This document shows, one piece after another, positions 16,263-25,192 of a DNA stretch of 64,000 nucleotides. The DNA is from Chloroflexota bacterium (GTDB lineage: Bacteria; Chloroflexota; Dehalococcoidia; Lucifugimonadales; UBA3495). Position 1 is the stretch's first letter. The number at the start of each line of letters is the position of its first letter. The DNA is taken from assembly GCA_009837355.1 (NCBI GenBank), contig VXTR01000068.1, forward strand, positions 1 to 64,000. The letters run 5' to 3'. The position numbers were made by a program, and so were the translations under genes. Under the pieces are notes generated by a model. That model had not been told where the DNA came from and searched no databases. It saw only the letters and a list, made by a program, of their open reading frames with translations.

Positions 16263-16471
16263 GCGGCCGGGGCGGCCACCAGGGGCGTCTCTAGTCCACC
16301 CGTGGACTCCAGTATTACCGCGGTGGGTTGCAGGGTTTGCAGGCGAACAAGCAACGCAGCGATCTCTGACTCCTCGTAGTTGACTCGCCAGACACAGCCA
16401 GCCGGCCGAACTGCGACATCCACCCAGTCCTTGGCCACATCGATCCCCACGTAGGTCGGTTGATGTTCCAT
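16263..16471 (-). pseudogene. IS110-family transposase N-terminal fragment (left copy)
   Basis: Starts MEHQPTYVGIDVAKDWVDVA, the first DEDD-catalytic strand of IS110 transposases, with a GGAGG site upstream. It is cut after about 70 codons, at the end of the inverted repeat. The downstream sequence belongs to a helicase. Confidence 0.85.
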
Positions 16472-16673
16472 ATGCACCTCCGGTGTCCCATTGGCCCGGC
16501 CTTGCGAGATGCGGGCTCAGTCGGCCCAGGCAATCGTTCGGGCTCTGCTGGGAATGAGTGCGACGACCCTCGCTTTTCCACGGCCTCCTATGACCAATGT
16601 CCGGTCGGTCTGCCGCACTCAGAACCATCCTGGTTACAGGATTGGCTCGTATTGTCAAAGATACAATGTCCGG
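16263..16673. repeat. 411-base inverted repeat, left arm
   Basis: The reverse complement matches 18203-18613; all parts compared by eye were identical, including two encoded 60-90-residue reading frames. It contains about 200 bases of non-coding DNA plus the first 70 or so codons of an IS110-type transposase reading outward to the left. Confidence 0.9.
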
Positions 16674-16675
16674 CC

Positions 16676-18288
16676 ATGAAGGACGTGATATTGAACCAGC
16701 GAGAGCAAGCCAGACTACAGGCACTCAACAGCGCGATGGAATACCGACTTCCCAGGGCCCGTACGGCCGAGATTCTGGGGATCAGCGAACGCCAGCTCCG
16801 GCGAGTTTTGGCGGCCTACCGGAGGGACGCGGCCGCCGCGCTGGTCCACGGCAATCGGGGACGCCAGCCCCGCAACGCGATTCCCGAGGTCGTCGCTGCC
16901 GCCGTGGTGTCGCTGGCCAGGGAGAAATACGCCGGCTTCAACCACAGTCACCTCGCCGAAGCGCCGGCCGAGCGGGAGGGTATCGACCTGAGCCGCTAGA
17001 CGGTAAGCCGTCTGTGCAACCGCTCCGGCCTGTCCAGCGCTAGGCGGCACCGTCCACCGAAGCATCCGTTGCGCCGGGAACGGATGCCCCAGGAGGGTAT
17101 GCTGCTGCAGATCGACGGCAGCCATCACCCCTGGCTGGAAGACCGCGGGCCCAGATTCGTTTTGCTGCTGGCGGTGGACGACGCCACCGGCACGGTGGTC
17201 AATGCCCTCTTCCGGCCCGAGGAGGACACCCGGGGCTACTTCCTGCTGATGGATGGCGTCATCCGCTGCTACGGCATTCCCCTGGCCATCTACGGCGACC
17301 GCCACGGCGTCTTCAAGTTCAGCGGCAAACCCCGACACTTCCCCAGCCCGTGGGACCGACCCAGTTCACCCGGGCCATGGGGGAATTGGGCATCCAGCAG
17401 CTCTTTGCCCGTTCGCCACAGGCCAAGGGCCGGGTGGAGCGCATGGCCGGCACCTTCCAGGACCGGCTGGTCAGCGAACTCCGGCTGGCGGGGGCCGTCA
17501 CCATCGACCAGGCCAACGCCGTGCTGCGGGACTTCCTCCCCCGCTTCAACCGCCAGTTGGCCGTCCCGGCCCAGCAGCCCCAGGCCGCCTATCGGCCCCT
17601 GGACTCCACGCTGCATCCGGAACGGATCCTCTGCTTCAAACACACCCGTCAGGTGGCCCGGGACAACACCGTCAAGTACCAGTTGCGCACCCTGCAACTG
17701 CTGCCAGCCCGGGACCGGCCCAGCTACGCCGGCGTCAAGGTGGAGGTGCTGGAGCAGAGCGATGGTCGCCTTGCCGTCCAACATGACGGGCATCTGATTG
17801 ACCATCAGGAAGCTCCTCCCAAAGCGGGAGCCCTGCGGGCCGCCCAGGGAGCTCAAGCCCCCACTCCCGAAATGGCCCAGGTGGTCAGGAATCTCAGCCA
17901 GCATAGCCTCACCAGGTCGCAGCTGCAGAAGCTGGCCGCTTTGGGGTCACCGGTCGATGAGCCGACAGATGATGAGAACAGCCCCACTGTTGACACTCCG
18001 CCACCCAGACAGGCGACGCCGCGAAAGCAGGCCCTGTGGAAGGCGGTGCAGCACGCCAAGCTGCAGGGCCTCTCCTTGAGGGGAATCGCCAGGCAACTGG
18101 GCATCTCCAGGAACACGGTCAGAAGGTACGTCGCGTTGGCCGCCCCGCCCATCAACCGGCCTCCCAGAAGCCCTGCCCGATCAGCACCTCAGCGCCATAC
18201 CACCGGACATTGTATCTTTGACAATACGAGCCAATCCTGTAACCAGGATGGTTCTGAGTGCGGCAGACCGACCGGACATTGGTCATAG
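16676..18288 (+). pseudogene. ISNCY-family transposase, interrupted
   Basis: The N-terminal HTH region (RTAEILGISERQLRRVLAAY) and LVHGNRGRQPRNAIPE are followed by a TAG at 16997-16999. The same frame resumes with RERMPQEGMLLQIDGSHHPW and a DDE-type segment (LLLAVDDATGTVVNALF, YGDRHGVFKF). Near 17340 the frame shifts and continues with MGELGIQQLFARSPQAKGRV and LPRFNRQLAVPAQQP. A late second HTH (LRGIARQLGISRNTVRRY) lies near the end. One stop and one frameshift make it inactive. It occupies the interior of a 411-base inverted repeat, starting 3 bases inside the left arm's edge. Confidence 0.8.
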
Positions 18289-18613
18289 GAGGCCGTGGAA
18301 AAGCGAGGGTCGTCGCACTCATTCCCAGCAGAGCCCGAACGATTGCCTGGGCCGACTGAGCCCGCATCTCGCAAGGCCGGGCCAATGGGACACCGGAGGT
18401 GCATATGGAACATCAACCGACCTACGTGGGGATCGATGTGGCCAAGGACTGGGTGGATGTCGCAGTTCGGCCGGCTGGCTGTGTCTGGCGAGTCAACTAC
18501 GAGGAGTCAGAGATCGCTGCGTTGCTTGTTCGCCTGCAAACCCTGCAACCCACCGCGGTAATACTGGAGTCCACGGGTGGACTAGAGACGCCCCTGGTGG
18601 CCGCCCCGGCCGC
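18203..18613. repeat. 411-base inverted repeat, right arm
   Basis: It starts CCGGACATTGTATCTTTGAC and ends GGTGGCCGCCCCGGCCGC. It mirrors 16263-16673. The last bases are where both IS110 fragments are cut. Confidence 0.9.
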
Positions 18614-18641
18614 TGCGGAGGTGCTTCAGACTAGGTGCTAA
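18405..18641 (+). pseudogene. IS110-family transposase N-terminal fragment (right copy)
   Basis: Identical to the left fragment for about 70 codons (MEHQPTYVGIDVAKDWVDVA onward), then leaves the repeat and stops at TAA nine codons later. It reads outward to the right. Confidence 0.85.
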
Positions 18642-18643
18642 AG

Positions 18644-18775
18644 GTGGATCAAGTGAAAAAGATTTACGAGTTGAAAGGAGCTGGGCATTCGATCCGGGAG
18701 GTAGCCCGGGAGTTAGACCTGCCCCGCAACGCGGCGCGGCGGTATTTGAAAACGCCGGAGGCGGGCGTTGGGTGA
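18644..18775 (+). pseudogene. IS21-family IstA N-terminal fragment
   Basis: A GTG start gives VDQVKKIYELKGAGHSIREV followed by ARELDLPRNAARRYLKTPEA, the N-terminal HTH of IS21-type transposases. It ends at TGA after 43 codons. The catalytic domain is absent. Confidence 0.7.
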
Positions 18776-18849
18776 CATCCTCGACGGGTCGGCAGCCACC
18801 GCTGTCGCCGCCGGCGGTGGCCGTGTGGGAAGCTTGTGGCTCGCCGTTT

Positions 18850-19360
18850 TCACCCAGCCACAATAACGAAGGGCCACACGGTTCCCAGGCTCAAGACCCC
18901 CACCAACAGGAACAGCGACCACGAAACCCAGAACCAGTTGGACCATGCGAACAGCGTCAAGCAGGCGCTAAACGATACCAGGCAGACCAGCAGCCAGCGG
19001 TACAGCCAGGCTCGATGCATGAAGGTGATAAGGAGGTTCCCTGCCAACGAACCGAGCCCGGATGCCAGCAACAGCAGACCAGCCCCCGAAGCTTTGGTAC
19101 CCAGATGTTCCTTGGCGAAGGCCGGGATCACCGCCAGGTGGCTCATGCCGAATCCGCGCGTCCAGCAAGTTGCGCTGGTCCACCAGGTCGGCGATCACGC
19201 CGCCGACCATGAGCAGTCCGACGTTGGGCAAGCCGTAGAGGAAAAGCACCAAGCCCACCTGCTTACTAGACCCGCTGATCTCCAGCACCAGCCAACTCAG
19301 CACCAGCATTTGCGCTCCCCGGAACAGGGCTTGCGTCAGGTGTGACGGATCATCAACCAA
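18850..19360 (-). pseudogene. MFS transporter remnant with internal deletion
   Basis: The 5' part (from a TTG at 19360) encodes two membrane helices (MLVLSWLVLEIS, LFLYGLPNVGLLMVGGVIAD) and the loop LVDQRNLLDAR of drug-exporter-like MFS proteins. Near 19150 the frame changes and resumes within a later part: HLAVIPAFAKEHLGTKASGA, GLLLLASGLGSLAGNLLI and two more helices. The intervening helices are missing, and the C-terminal end is cut near the IS21 fragment. Confidence 0.7.
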
Positions 19361-19734
19361 AGCACCTAAAACGGAACGCGACCTTTGATGCTATAGGCCC
19401 GTGCCAAAATGTCATTGCGAGCACACCGTGGCAATCTCGCTGCGGCAACGGCCGTTGCTTCGGGAACTAGATTGCCGCGTCGCTACGCTCCTCGCAATGA
19501 CAATCTGTACTGTGGCCGGAATTTTGCACGAACCTATTCATGATAGAAAACATTGACCAATTGAGCGATTCGGGCTAGCATGGCCCACAAATTAACGAAT
19601 TGCTGCCAACCACCGTCGTGTGCCCAAAGGAACGGCCGTCCCGGCACGCGCCGCCGTCATTCCTGGTAAGAAAACTCACTGCCGGGATATTGGCAGTCAA
19701 ACACGGCGAATATGCGCATCCAGGAGGTAACAGA
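19361..19734. other. Intergenic region upstream of DUF1800 gene
   Basis: It contains a dispersed palindromic repeat (19411-19502) and the upstream region of the DUF1800 operon. No gene is recognised. The frame of the DUF1800 gene is open further upstream, but the GGAGG site at 19723 supports the internal start. Confidence 0.5.
19411..19502. repeat. GTCATTGCGAG-type palindromic repeat, copy A
   Basis: It begins GTCATTGCGAGC and ends CTCCTCGCAATGACA, with GGCAATCTCG/GATTGCCGCG inside. Related copies are at 26993-27084 and 34945-35035 and a short one at 36010. About 92 bases with inverted ends suggests a miniature, non-autonomous element. Confidence 0.7.
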
Positions 19735-21141
19735 ATGGCAGAAAAGGACATTGCTTTGATGGCGCACCTCATGCGCCGCGCCGGATTTGGTGCAACGTAT
19801 GATGAACTGGAGGCACGCGCCGAGAAGGGCTACGAGGCCATGGTCGAAGAGCTGCTGAATCCGGAATCCCAGCCAGCCATTCAGGAAGACATTCTGATGC
19901 GCTATCAGCCGCAGTGGGTTTCCAAGGCCGGCCTCGAGGGTCAGCAGGAAGAGTGGACCTACCGGATGATCAACACCAAGCGGCCGCTTGAGGAGAAGAT
20001 CGCCCTGTTCTGGCACCACATTTTCTGCACGGGCCACGCCAAGTGCGAGTACCCCAAGCAACAGAGTATCGAGCTCGACATGTTCCGCACCCTGGGGTTC
20101 GGCAACTTCGAGGAACTGCTCATGGGCCTGTCCATGGACCCGGCGATGGTGTTCTACCTGGACAACTGCATGAGCCACAAGGACGCCATCAACGAGAACT
20201 GGGGCCGCGAACTGCTGGAGCTCTTCTCCCTGGGCGTTGGCATGGACGGCAACGCCAACTACTCCGAGGATGACGTCAAGGAAGCCGCCCGGGCCTTTAC
20301 CGGCTGGACCGTGACCAACTCCATTCCGCGCTACCCGTACGGCAAGTACGAGGCCGCGTTCATCTACGATCCGTCCGACCACGACTACACCGAAAAGACC
20401 TTCCTGGGCGAGACGGGGAACTTCAACGGTGAGGACATCGTGAAGATCGTAGCCCGGCAGCCGGCCGCGGCCCGGTTCGTTGCCCGGCACATGTACAACT
20501 TCTTCGTCGCTGACGAGCCGCAGGTTCCCGCCTGGCAGAACACTCCGCCCCGGGATCCCGAAGCCATCAAGATGCTCGAGGACGAGTACTTCCGCTCCGG
20601 CTACAACATCCGGTCGATGCTGCGCGTGCTGTTCAACTCCGACTTCTTCAAGAACGCTCGGTTCGAGAAGGTGAAGAGCCCCACCGAGACCGTGGTCAGC
20701 ACCATGCGCCTGGTTGGCGACTTCGACATGCCGCGTCCCGGCCTGAACGCCATGACCCTGACCATCCGCTACATGGGCCAGGACCTGCTCAACCCGCCCA
20801 CCGTGGAGGGTTGGCACACCGGCCGCGAGTGGATCGACAGCGGCACCCTGGTGGAGCGCATCAACTTCACCGCCGATGCCGTGGGCGACACCTCTCACCG
20901 GGGCGTGCAGGCCATCATCAACCGCCTGCGTTCCGAGGGCGACACAATTTCGTCCGAGCGGCTGGTGGACGGCTGCCTGCAGCTGCTGGGCCACTATGAG
21001 CTGGCCGACGTCACCCGCAACGAGCTCGTTGCGTTGGCGGACAGCGAAGGCGAGCTGTGGACCGGCACCGACGAGTTCGGCCAGAGGGTCGGGCAGATGC
21101 TGCAGTCCATCGTGGCGACCACCGAGTACCTGTTCGAGTAA
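19735..21141 (+). CDS. DUF1800 domain-containing protein
   Basis: A 468-residue protein of the DUF1800 family, whose function is unknown but which almost always neighbours a DUF1501 gene. Recognisable parts are HLMRRAGFGAT at the N-terminus, LFWHHIFCTG, and the conserved NWGRELLELFSLGV near residue 155, then ARAFTGWT and NPPTVEGWHTG. The start at 19735 follows CAGGAGG. No signal peptide is present. The DUF1501 gene starts 15 bases downstream and an NHL-repeat gene follows, so this is a three-gene operon. Confidence 0.9.
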   Translation: MAEKDIALMAHLMRRAGFGATYDELEARAEKGYEAMVEELLNPESQPAIQEDILMRYQPQWVSKAGLEGQQEEWTYRMINTKRPLEEKIALFWHHIFCTGHAKCEYPKQQSIELDMFRTLGFGNFEELLMGLSMDPAMVFYLDNCMSHKDAINENWGRELLELFSLGVGMDGNANYSEDDVKEAARAFTGWTVTNSIPRYPYGKYEAAFIYDPSDHDYTEKTFLGETGNFNGEDIVKIVARQPAAARFVARHMYNFFVADEPQVPAWQNTPPRDPEAIKMLEDEYFRSGYNIRSMLRVLFNSDFFKNARFEKVKSPTETVVSTMRLVGDFDMPRPGLNAMTLTIRYMGQDLLNPPTVEGWHTGREWIDSGTLVERINFTADAVGDTSHRGVQAIINRLRSEGDTISSERLVDGCLQLLGHYELADVTRNELVALADSEGELWTGTDEFGQRVGQMLQSIVATTEYLFE

Positions 21142-21156
21142 AAAAGGGGGCATGAT

Positions 21157-22290
21157 ATGACATCCACCAAGAAAGATCCGGTGCTGGTGGTCCTCCAGTT
21201 GTCGGGGGGCAATGACGCCCTGAACACGATCGTCCCTTACGGCGATCCGCTGTACCTGGACAACCGGCCCAACGTGCGGATACCTGTCGACCAGGTTCTG
21301 CCCATCAACGACCGCATCGGCTTCAACCCGGCCATGGCGCCCATGAAGCGGCTGTATGACGAGGGCAAGGTCGCCATCATCCAAGGCGTCGGCTACCCGA
21401 ACCCCAGCCGCTCGCACTTCCGCTCCATGGACATCTGGCACACCTGTGAGCCCGACAAGGTCGGAGACGAGGGCTGGCTGGGCCGCGCCGTGCGTGACCT
21501 GGACCCCGGCAAGGAAAACGTGCTCACCGGCGTCAACTTCGGCCGCGGCCTGCCGCGCTCGCTGGTCGCCCCGGGCGTTCCCGTAGCCTCGGTGGGCAAC
21601 CTGGAGACCTACGGCGTGCTCACCGGCATCGAAGTCGAAGAGCAGCGGACCAAGGCTCTGGACGTGTTCTCCCGTGTCTATTCGCCCATGCTGGGGCAGG
21701 GCCCGGTGCTGGACTACTTCGCCCAGACCGGCCTCGACGCCCTGGAAGGCGCCGACATCCTGAGCACTGCGCCCGCCATGTACTCCTCGTCCGTTGAGTA
21801 CGGCAACGACACCGTGGCCCAGTACATGCGCAACATCGCGCAGACGCACCTGGCCGGTTTCGGCACCCGCGTGCTCTACACCACCGCGCCGTACAACAGC
21901 TTCGACACCCACGCCGGCGAGTTGGCCAACCACACCCGCCTGTGGACCGAGACCTCCCACGCCGTCGCCGACTTCTACGACGACCTGAAGGAGCACAACG
22001 CCGGCGACGACGTCATCCTGCTGGTCTTCACCGAGTTCGGCCGCCGCGTCCACGACAACGGCTCCGGCACGGACCACGGTTCCGGCGGAGTCGCCTTCAT
22101 CGTTGGTGAGCAGGTTAAGGGTGGTCTCTACGGCGAGTACCCGTCGCTGGAGGAAAACAAGCTGCTGGAAGGCGACCTGCACTTCAACAACGACTTCCGC
22201 GGCCTGTACTCCACGCTGCTGGAGAAGTGGATGGGCCTGGACGCTCAGCCCATCGTGAACGGCTCCTTCGAGCAGATGGACTTCATTTAG
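21157..22290 (+). CDS. DUF1501 domain-containing protein
   Basis: A 377-residue protein of the DUF1501 family, distantly related to sulfatase/alkaline-phosphatase-fold enzymes. The motifs LSGGNDALN (residues 14-22), SHFRSMDIWHTC, FDTHAGE and FTEFGRRVHDNGSGTDHG (about 290-307) carry the likely metal-binding Asp, Ser and His residues. Most family members carry a Tat signal; this one begins MTSTKKDPVLVVLQLSGGND and has none, so it should be cytosolic. A close paralogue is at 63130. The ATG follows AAAGGGGG. Confidence 0.9.
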   Translation: MTSTKKDPVLVVLQLSGGNDALNTIVPYGDPLYLDNRPNVRIPVDQVLPINDRIGFNPAMAPMKRLYDEGKVAIIQGVGYPNPSRSHFRSMDIWHTCEPDKVGDEGWLGRAVRDLDPGKENVLTGVNFGRGLPRSLVAPGVPVASVGNLETYGVLTGIEVEEQRTKALDVFSRVYSPMLGQGPVLDYFAQTGLDALEGADILSTAPAMYSSSVEYGNDTVAQYMRNIAQTHLAGFGTRVLYTTAPYNSFDTHAGELANHTRLWTETSHAVADFYDDLKEHNAGDDVILLVFTEFGRRVHDNGSGTDHGSGGVAFIVGEQVKGGLYGEYPSLEENKLLEGDLHFNNDFRGLYSTLLEKWMGLDAQPIVNGSFEQMDFI

Positions 22291-22309
22291 TCGGCGCAGA
22301 GAGGCGATT

Positions 22310-23344
22310 ATGGTTACAGCACAGAGAATTTCCCACGTCCAGCTGCAATACAGCCACACCATCGGTCGCGGCGAGCAGTTCGGGCCCGGGTTCACCTATC
22401 CCATCCACATGGCTCGGGGCGAGGACGACTTGATGTACGTCCTGTGCCGGTCCTCCGAGTACCGGCCCGAGGGCACCCGGGTCACGGTCTGCACGGTTGA
22501 CGAGGAATACGTCAACGCCTTCGCTCGTGGCGTGCCTCAGCAGGGTCCTCACGAATACAACTTCGAAGACGGCTCCCTGGTCTGGCCGGTCAACGTGGCC
22601 GTCGCCAGCGACGGCACCGTCTACGTGTCTGACGAATGGCTCCACCGCATTTCCAAGTTCACCCGCGATGGCGAGTACATCGGCAAATGGCAGGAGAACA
22701 TCGGCAGCGGCGACGGGCAACTGGACCGGCCCGCCGGCCTGGCCATCGACGCGGACGACAACGTCTGGGTCGTGGACGGCAACAACCACCGGGTGCAAAA
22801 GTTCACGCCCGACGGCCAGTTCCTGATGAAATTTGGGAGCCAAGGCTCTGGCGACGGTGAGTTCGACCAGCCCTGGGGCATCGACATCGACCGCCAGGGG
22901 AACATCTACATCGCCGACTGGCGCAACGACCGCATCCAGAAGTTCACCCTGTCGGGCGACTTCGTGATGAAATTCGGCAGCTCAGGCGACGGCGACGGCG
23001 AGTTCAATCGCCCGGCCGACGTGGCCGTTGACAAGGACGGCATCATCTACGTCGCCGACTGGCTGAACAACCGCCTGCAGTACTTCGACCCGGACGGCAA
23101 TTTCTGCGGCTCGAAGACCGGCGAAGCCACCGTCTCCAAGTGGGGCAAGGATAAGCTCGACGCCAACCCCGAGATGTGGGACGAGCGCGACCGGGCTCCG
23201 GGCCTCGAGCGTGAGCGCGACTTCTGGGCGCCCACCGGCGTCGCAGTGGACGACGCCAACCGGGTGTTCGTCTGCGAGGGTCCGCGCAATCGCATCCAGG
23301 TGTTCCAGAAGCAGGGCCTCATGTTCATGGGACCCCGTCTGTAA
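22310..23344 (+). CDS. NHL-repeat 6-bladed beta-propeller protein
   Basis: A 344-residue protein made of four to five NHL-type blades: DRPAGLAIDADDNVWVVDGN, DQPWGIDIDRQGNIYIADWR and NRPADVAVDKDGIIYVADWL are successive units of about 47 residues. There is no signal peptide or catalytic signature, so a scaffold or ligand-binding role is possible. It follows the DUF1501 gene by 19 bases. A paralogue at 61974 also sits beside a DUF1501 gene, so the pairing is conserved within this genome. Confidence 0.88.
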   Translation: MVTAQRISHVQLQYSHTIGRGEQFGPGFTYPIHMARGEDDLMYVLCRSSEYRPEGTRVTVCTVDEEYVNAFARGVPQQGPHEYNFEDGSLVWPVNVAVASDGTVYVSDEWLHRISKFTRDGEYIGKWQENIGSGDGQLDRPAGLAIDADDNVWVVDGNNHRVQKFTPDGQFLMKFGSQGSGDGEFDQPWGIDIDRQGNIYIADWRNDRIQKFTLSGDFVMKFGSSGDGDGEFNRPADVAVDKDGIIYVADWLNNRLQYFDPDGNFCGSKTGEATVSKWGKDKLDANPEMWDERDRAPGLERERDFWAPTGVAVDDANRVFVCEGPRNRIQVFQKQGLMFMGPRL

Positions 23345-23368
23345 AGCCTGACCCCACCGGACAACGCT

Positions 23369-23433
23369 GGGGCCTCCGCTCCGGCCGGACCACCACCGGA
23401 TTGACCGGCGGTTCGGCTCTGGACGGAGGCCCC
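23369..23433 (+). terminator. Hairpin after the DUF1800-DUF1501-NHL operon
   Basis: The arms GGGGCCTCCG and CGGAGGCCCC are perfect 10-base complements with a 45-base loop that holds a further GC-rich stem. Position directly after the operon suggests termination, although no T-tract follows. Confidence 0.5.
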
Positions 23434-23490
23434 GTCGCATGATAATAGGATTTAGGTACGTCAATTTGATCCCAGGAGGCGGCCCGAACC

Positions 23491-24246
23491 ATGCCTATCA
23501 CCGTAGCCCACATCCCAAACCTGGAGTGCGAAGCCTTCTACTTTGACATGGAACGCCGCGGAATCATCCTGGCCGACATGGAGCCCAACGAGGTTGTAGG
23601 CGCTCTAGAACGGGGCGAAGTGGACGCCGGGCCGGTGTCCCTGCTGGACATCGACCGCCTGTCGAACCAGGCATCGGCCATCTCCCGCTTCTGCGTGGCA
23701 TCGGTGACCCGGGCGCCTTCGTGCGTCCTGCTCTCTAACTCTCCCGTGGCAGATATGAACGGGCCCTCAATCGCGGTGGACGATCCCGATCCCACGGCCC
23801 TGGAGTTGCTCCGCGTGCTGCTGAACCAGAAGCACGGGGTTAGCCGAACCACTTTCGTGGGACGAGACGACGAGCACGACGCGGTCTTCCTTACCGGCAA
23901 CCAGGGTCTGCGGGGCCGACGGGCAGTGCGCGGATACTCGGAACGCTACGATCTGGGCGAGGAGTGGGCCCAATGGACCGGGCTGCCCTTCGTGTTCAGC
24001 AAGTGGCTGGCCCGCAGCGACATGGAAAGGCAGGACTTTGTTGTCGTGCAGGATGCCCTATTCGTCGGCCAGGAGGACTGGATGAACAACCTCTATAAGT
24101 CCACGGGGCCGCGCAACGACCTGCTGATGCTGCCCCGCGAGGTGCTGGAGTACGTGCAAAACATGCGCTTCTTCATGGGCGTGCCCGAAGAAAAGGCCAT
24201 CGAACTGTTCCAGGAAAAGCTGGCCCTGCTGGACAACGCCGGCTAG
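23491..24246 (+). CDS. MqnA/MqnD-family (VitK2 biosynthesis) protein
   Basis: A 251-residue protein with the periplasmic-binding-like fold of MqnA/MqnD. VGALERGEVDAGPVSLLD near the N-terminus is the typical substrate-loop segment, and IAVDDPDPTALELLRVLL corresponds to the second lobe. MqnA (chorismate dehydratase) and MqnD act in futalosine-pathway menaquinone synthesis, but no other mqn gene is in the window. It may therefore be a divergent paralogue with another role. AGGAGG precedes the ATG by about eight bases. No signal peptide is seen. Confidence 0.65.
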   Translation: MPITVAHIPNLECEAFYFDMERRGIILADMEPNEVVGALERGEVDAGPVSLLDIDRLSNQASAISRFCVASVTRAPSCVLLSNSPVADMNGPSIAVDDPDPTALELLRVLLNQKHGVSRTTFVGRDDEHDAVFLTGNQGLRGRRAVRGYSERYDLGEEWAQWTGLPFVFSKWLARSDMERQDFVVVQDALFVGQEDWMNNLYKSTGPRNDLLMLPREVLEYVQNMRFFMGVPEEKAIELFQEKLALLDNAG

Positions 24247-24407
24247 TCACTCACCTAACCCGAATCAAGACAACTGGCCGCATCCATAGGGCCTTTTGAA
24301 ATTGGATTTCCGTCCCGCCCATGGTGAGATCGTCGGACCATGAGGGCCTCCTTCGACAGGCTCAGGACGAGCGGAAGATCAGACATATCCACTGACGGAG
24401 GTTGATG

Positions 24408-25142
24408 ATGGTACTCGTTGGACAGGAACTTCAAACCGGCACGATCCAGTACACCAGCCGCGACGGCACGACCATCGACGCCTTCTACAGCCGCCCTGCC
24501 GGAGCCGGATCCTACCCCGGCGTCATCGTCACCATGGAAGGTATGGGCTTGATGGACCACCACAAGGACATCGCGGTGCGCTTCGCCGGACAGGGCTACC
24601 TGGCAATCGCCCCGAACCTCTACACCCGGGAGGGCACGCCAGAGCCGGAAAACGTGCTGGCCACCCTTTTCGCATCTCCGGATCATCGCGCCATGGACGA
24701 CCTGGAGGGCGCAGCGCTGTTCCTCAAGTCGCAAGCCGACTGCAACGGCAGAGTGGGCATCATCGGCTTCTGCTCCGGCGGGCGCTATACCCTGATGATG
24801 GCGTGCGCCAGCAGCAATATCGACGCGGCGGTGGACTCAGCCGGAGGAAACATCGTCCACGAACCCACCGAACTGCGCCCGGTGCAGCCCATGGACATGG
24901 TTCCCGACCTGTCCTGCCCGCTGCTGGCGCTATTCGGCGTGGAAGACGAGAACCCCACGGCGGAACAGGCAGAGCATATGAAAGCCCTGCTGGATCAGCA
25001 CGGCAAGACCTACGAGTGGGTGATGTACAACAACGCCGGCCACGCGTTCTTCGCCGACTATCGCCCTAGCTACCGCGCCGCGCCGGCTCAGGATATGTGG
25101 CACCGGGTGCTGTTGTTCTACGAACGGCATTTGAGACTGTAG
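24408..25142 (+). CDS. dienelactone hydrolase family protein
   Basis: A 244-residue alpha/beta hydrolase. The nucleophile elbow is GFCSGGRY, with Cys as nucleophile as in dienelactone hydrolases. The acid lies in FGVEDENP and the catalytic His in NNAGHAFFADY near the C-terminus. It probably hydrolyses lactones or related esters in ring-cleavage pathways. Three possible starts lie together (TTG 24402, ATG 24405, ATG 24408); 24408 is chosen because GGAGG at 24397-24401 is then six bases away. A DUF255 gene follows after 50 bases. Confidence 0.88.
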   Translation: MVLVGQELQTGTIQYTSRDGTTIDAFYSRPAGAGSYPGVIVTMEGMGLMDHHKDIAVRFAGQGYLAIAPNLYTREGTPEPENVLATLFASPDHRAMDDLEGAALFLKSQADCNGRVGIIGFCSGGRYTLMMACASSNIDAAVDSAGGNIVHEPTELRPVQPMDMVPDLSCPLLALFGVEDENPTAEQAEHMKALLDQHGKTYEWVMYNNAGHAFFADYRPSYRAAPAQDMWHRVLLFYERHLRL

Positions 25143-25192
25143 GGATCAATGCCTGACCACCACACCCGGGATTCAGGTCGAGAGGTAAACGG

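Noticed and set aside
16263-16673. The arm as a complete IS110 element.
   Set aside because: Only the 5' end is present; the Tnp20 C-terminal domain and right end are missing on both sides.
16997-16999. In-frame TAG codons in three genes (10285, 16997 and the GNAT remnant near 36209) as possible recoding of amber.
   Set aside because: Many intact genes here end with TAG (for example at 22290, 24246, 50466, 55684 and 56903), and all three interrupted genes carry other lesions. They are simple nonsense mutations.
19657-22395. Very long open frame opposite the DUF1800/DUF1501 genes.
   Set aside because: It is the antisense shadow of high-GC coding sequence; the + strand genes have clear families and ribosome sites.
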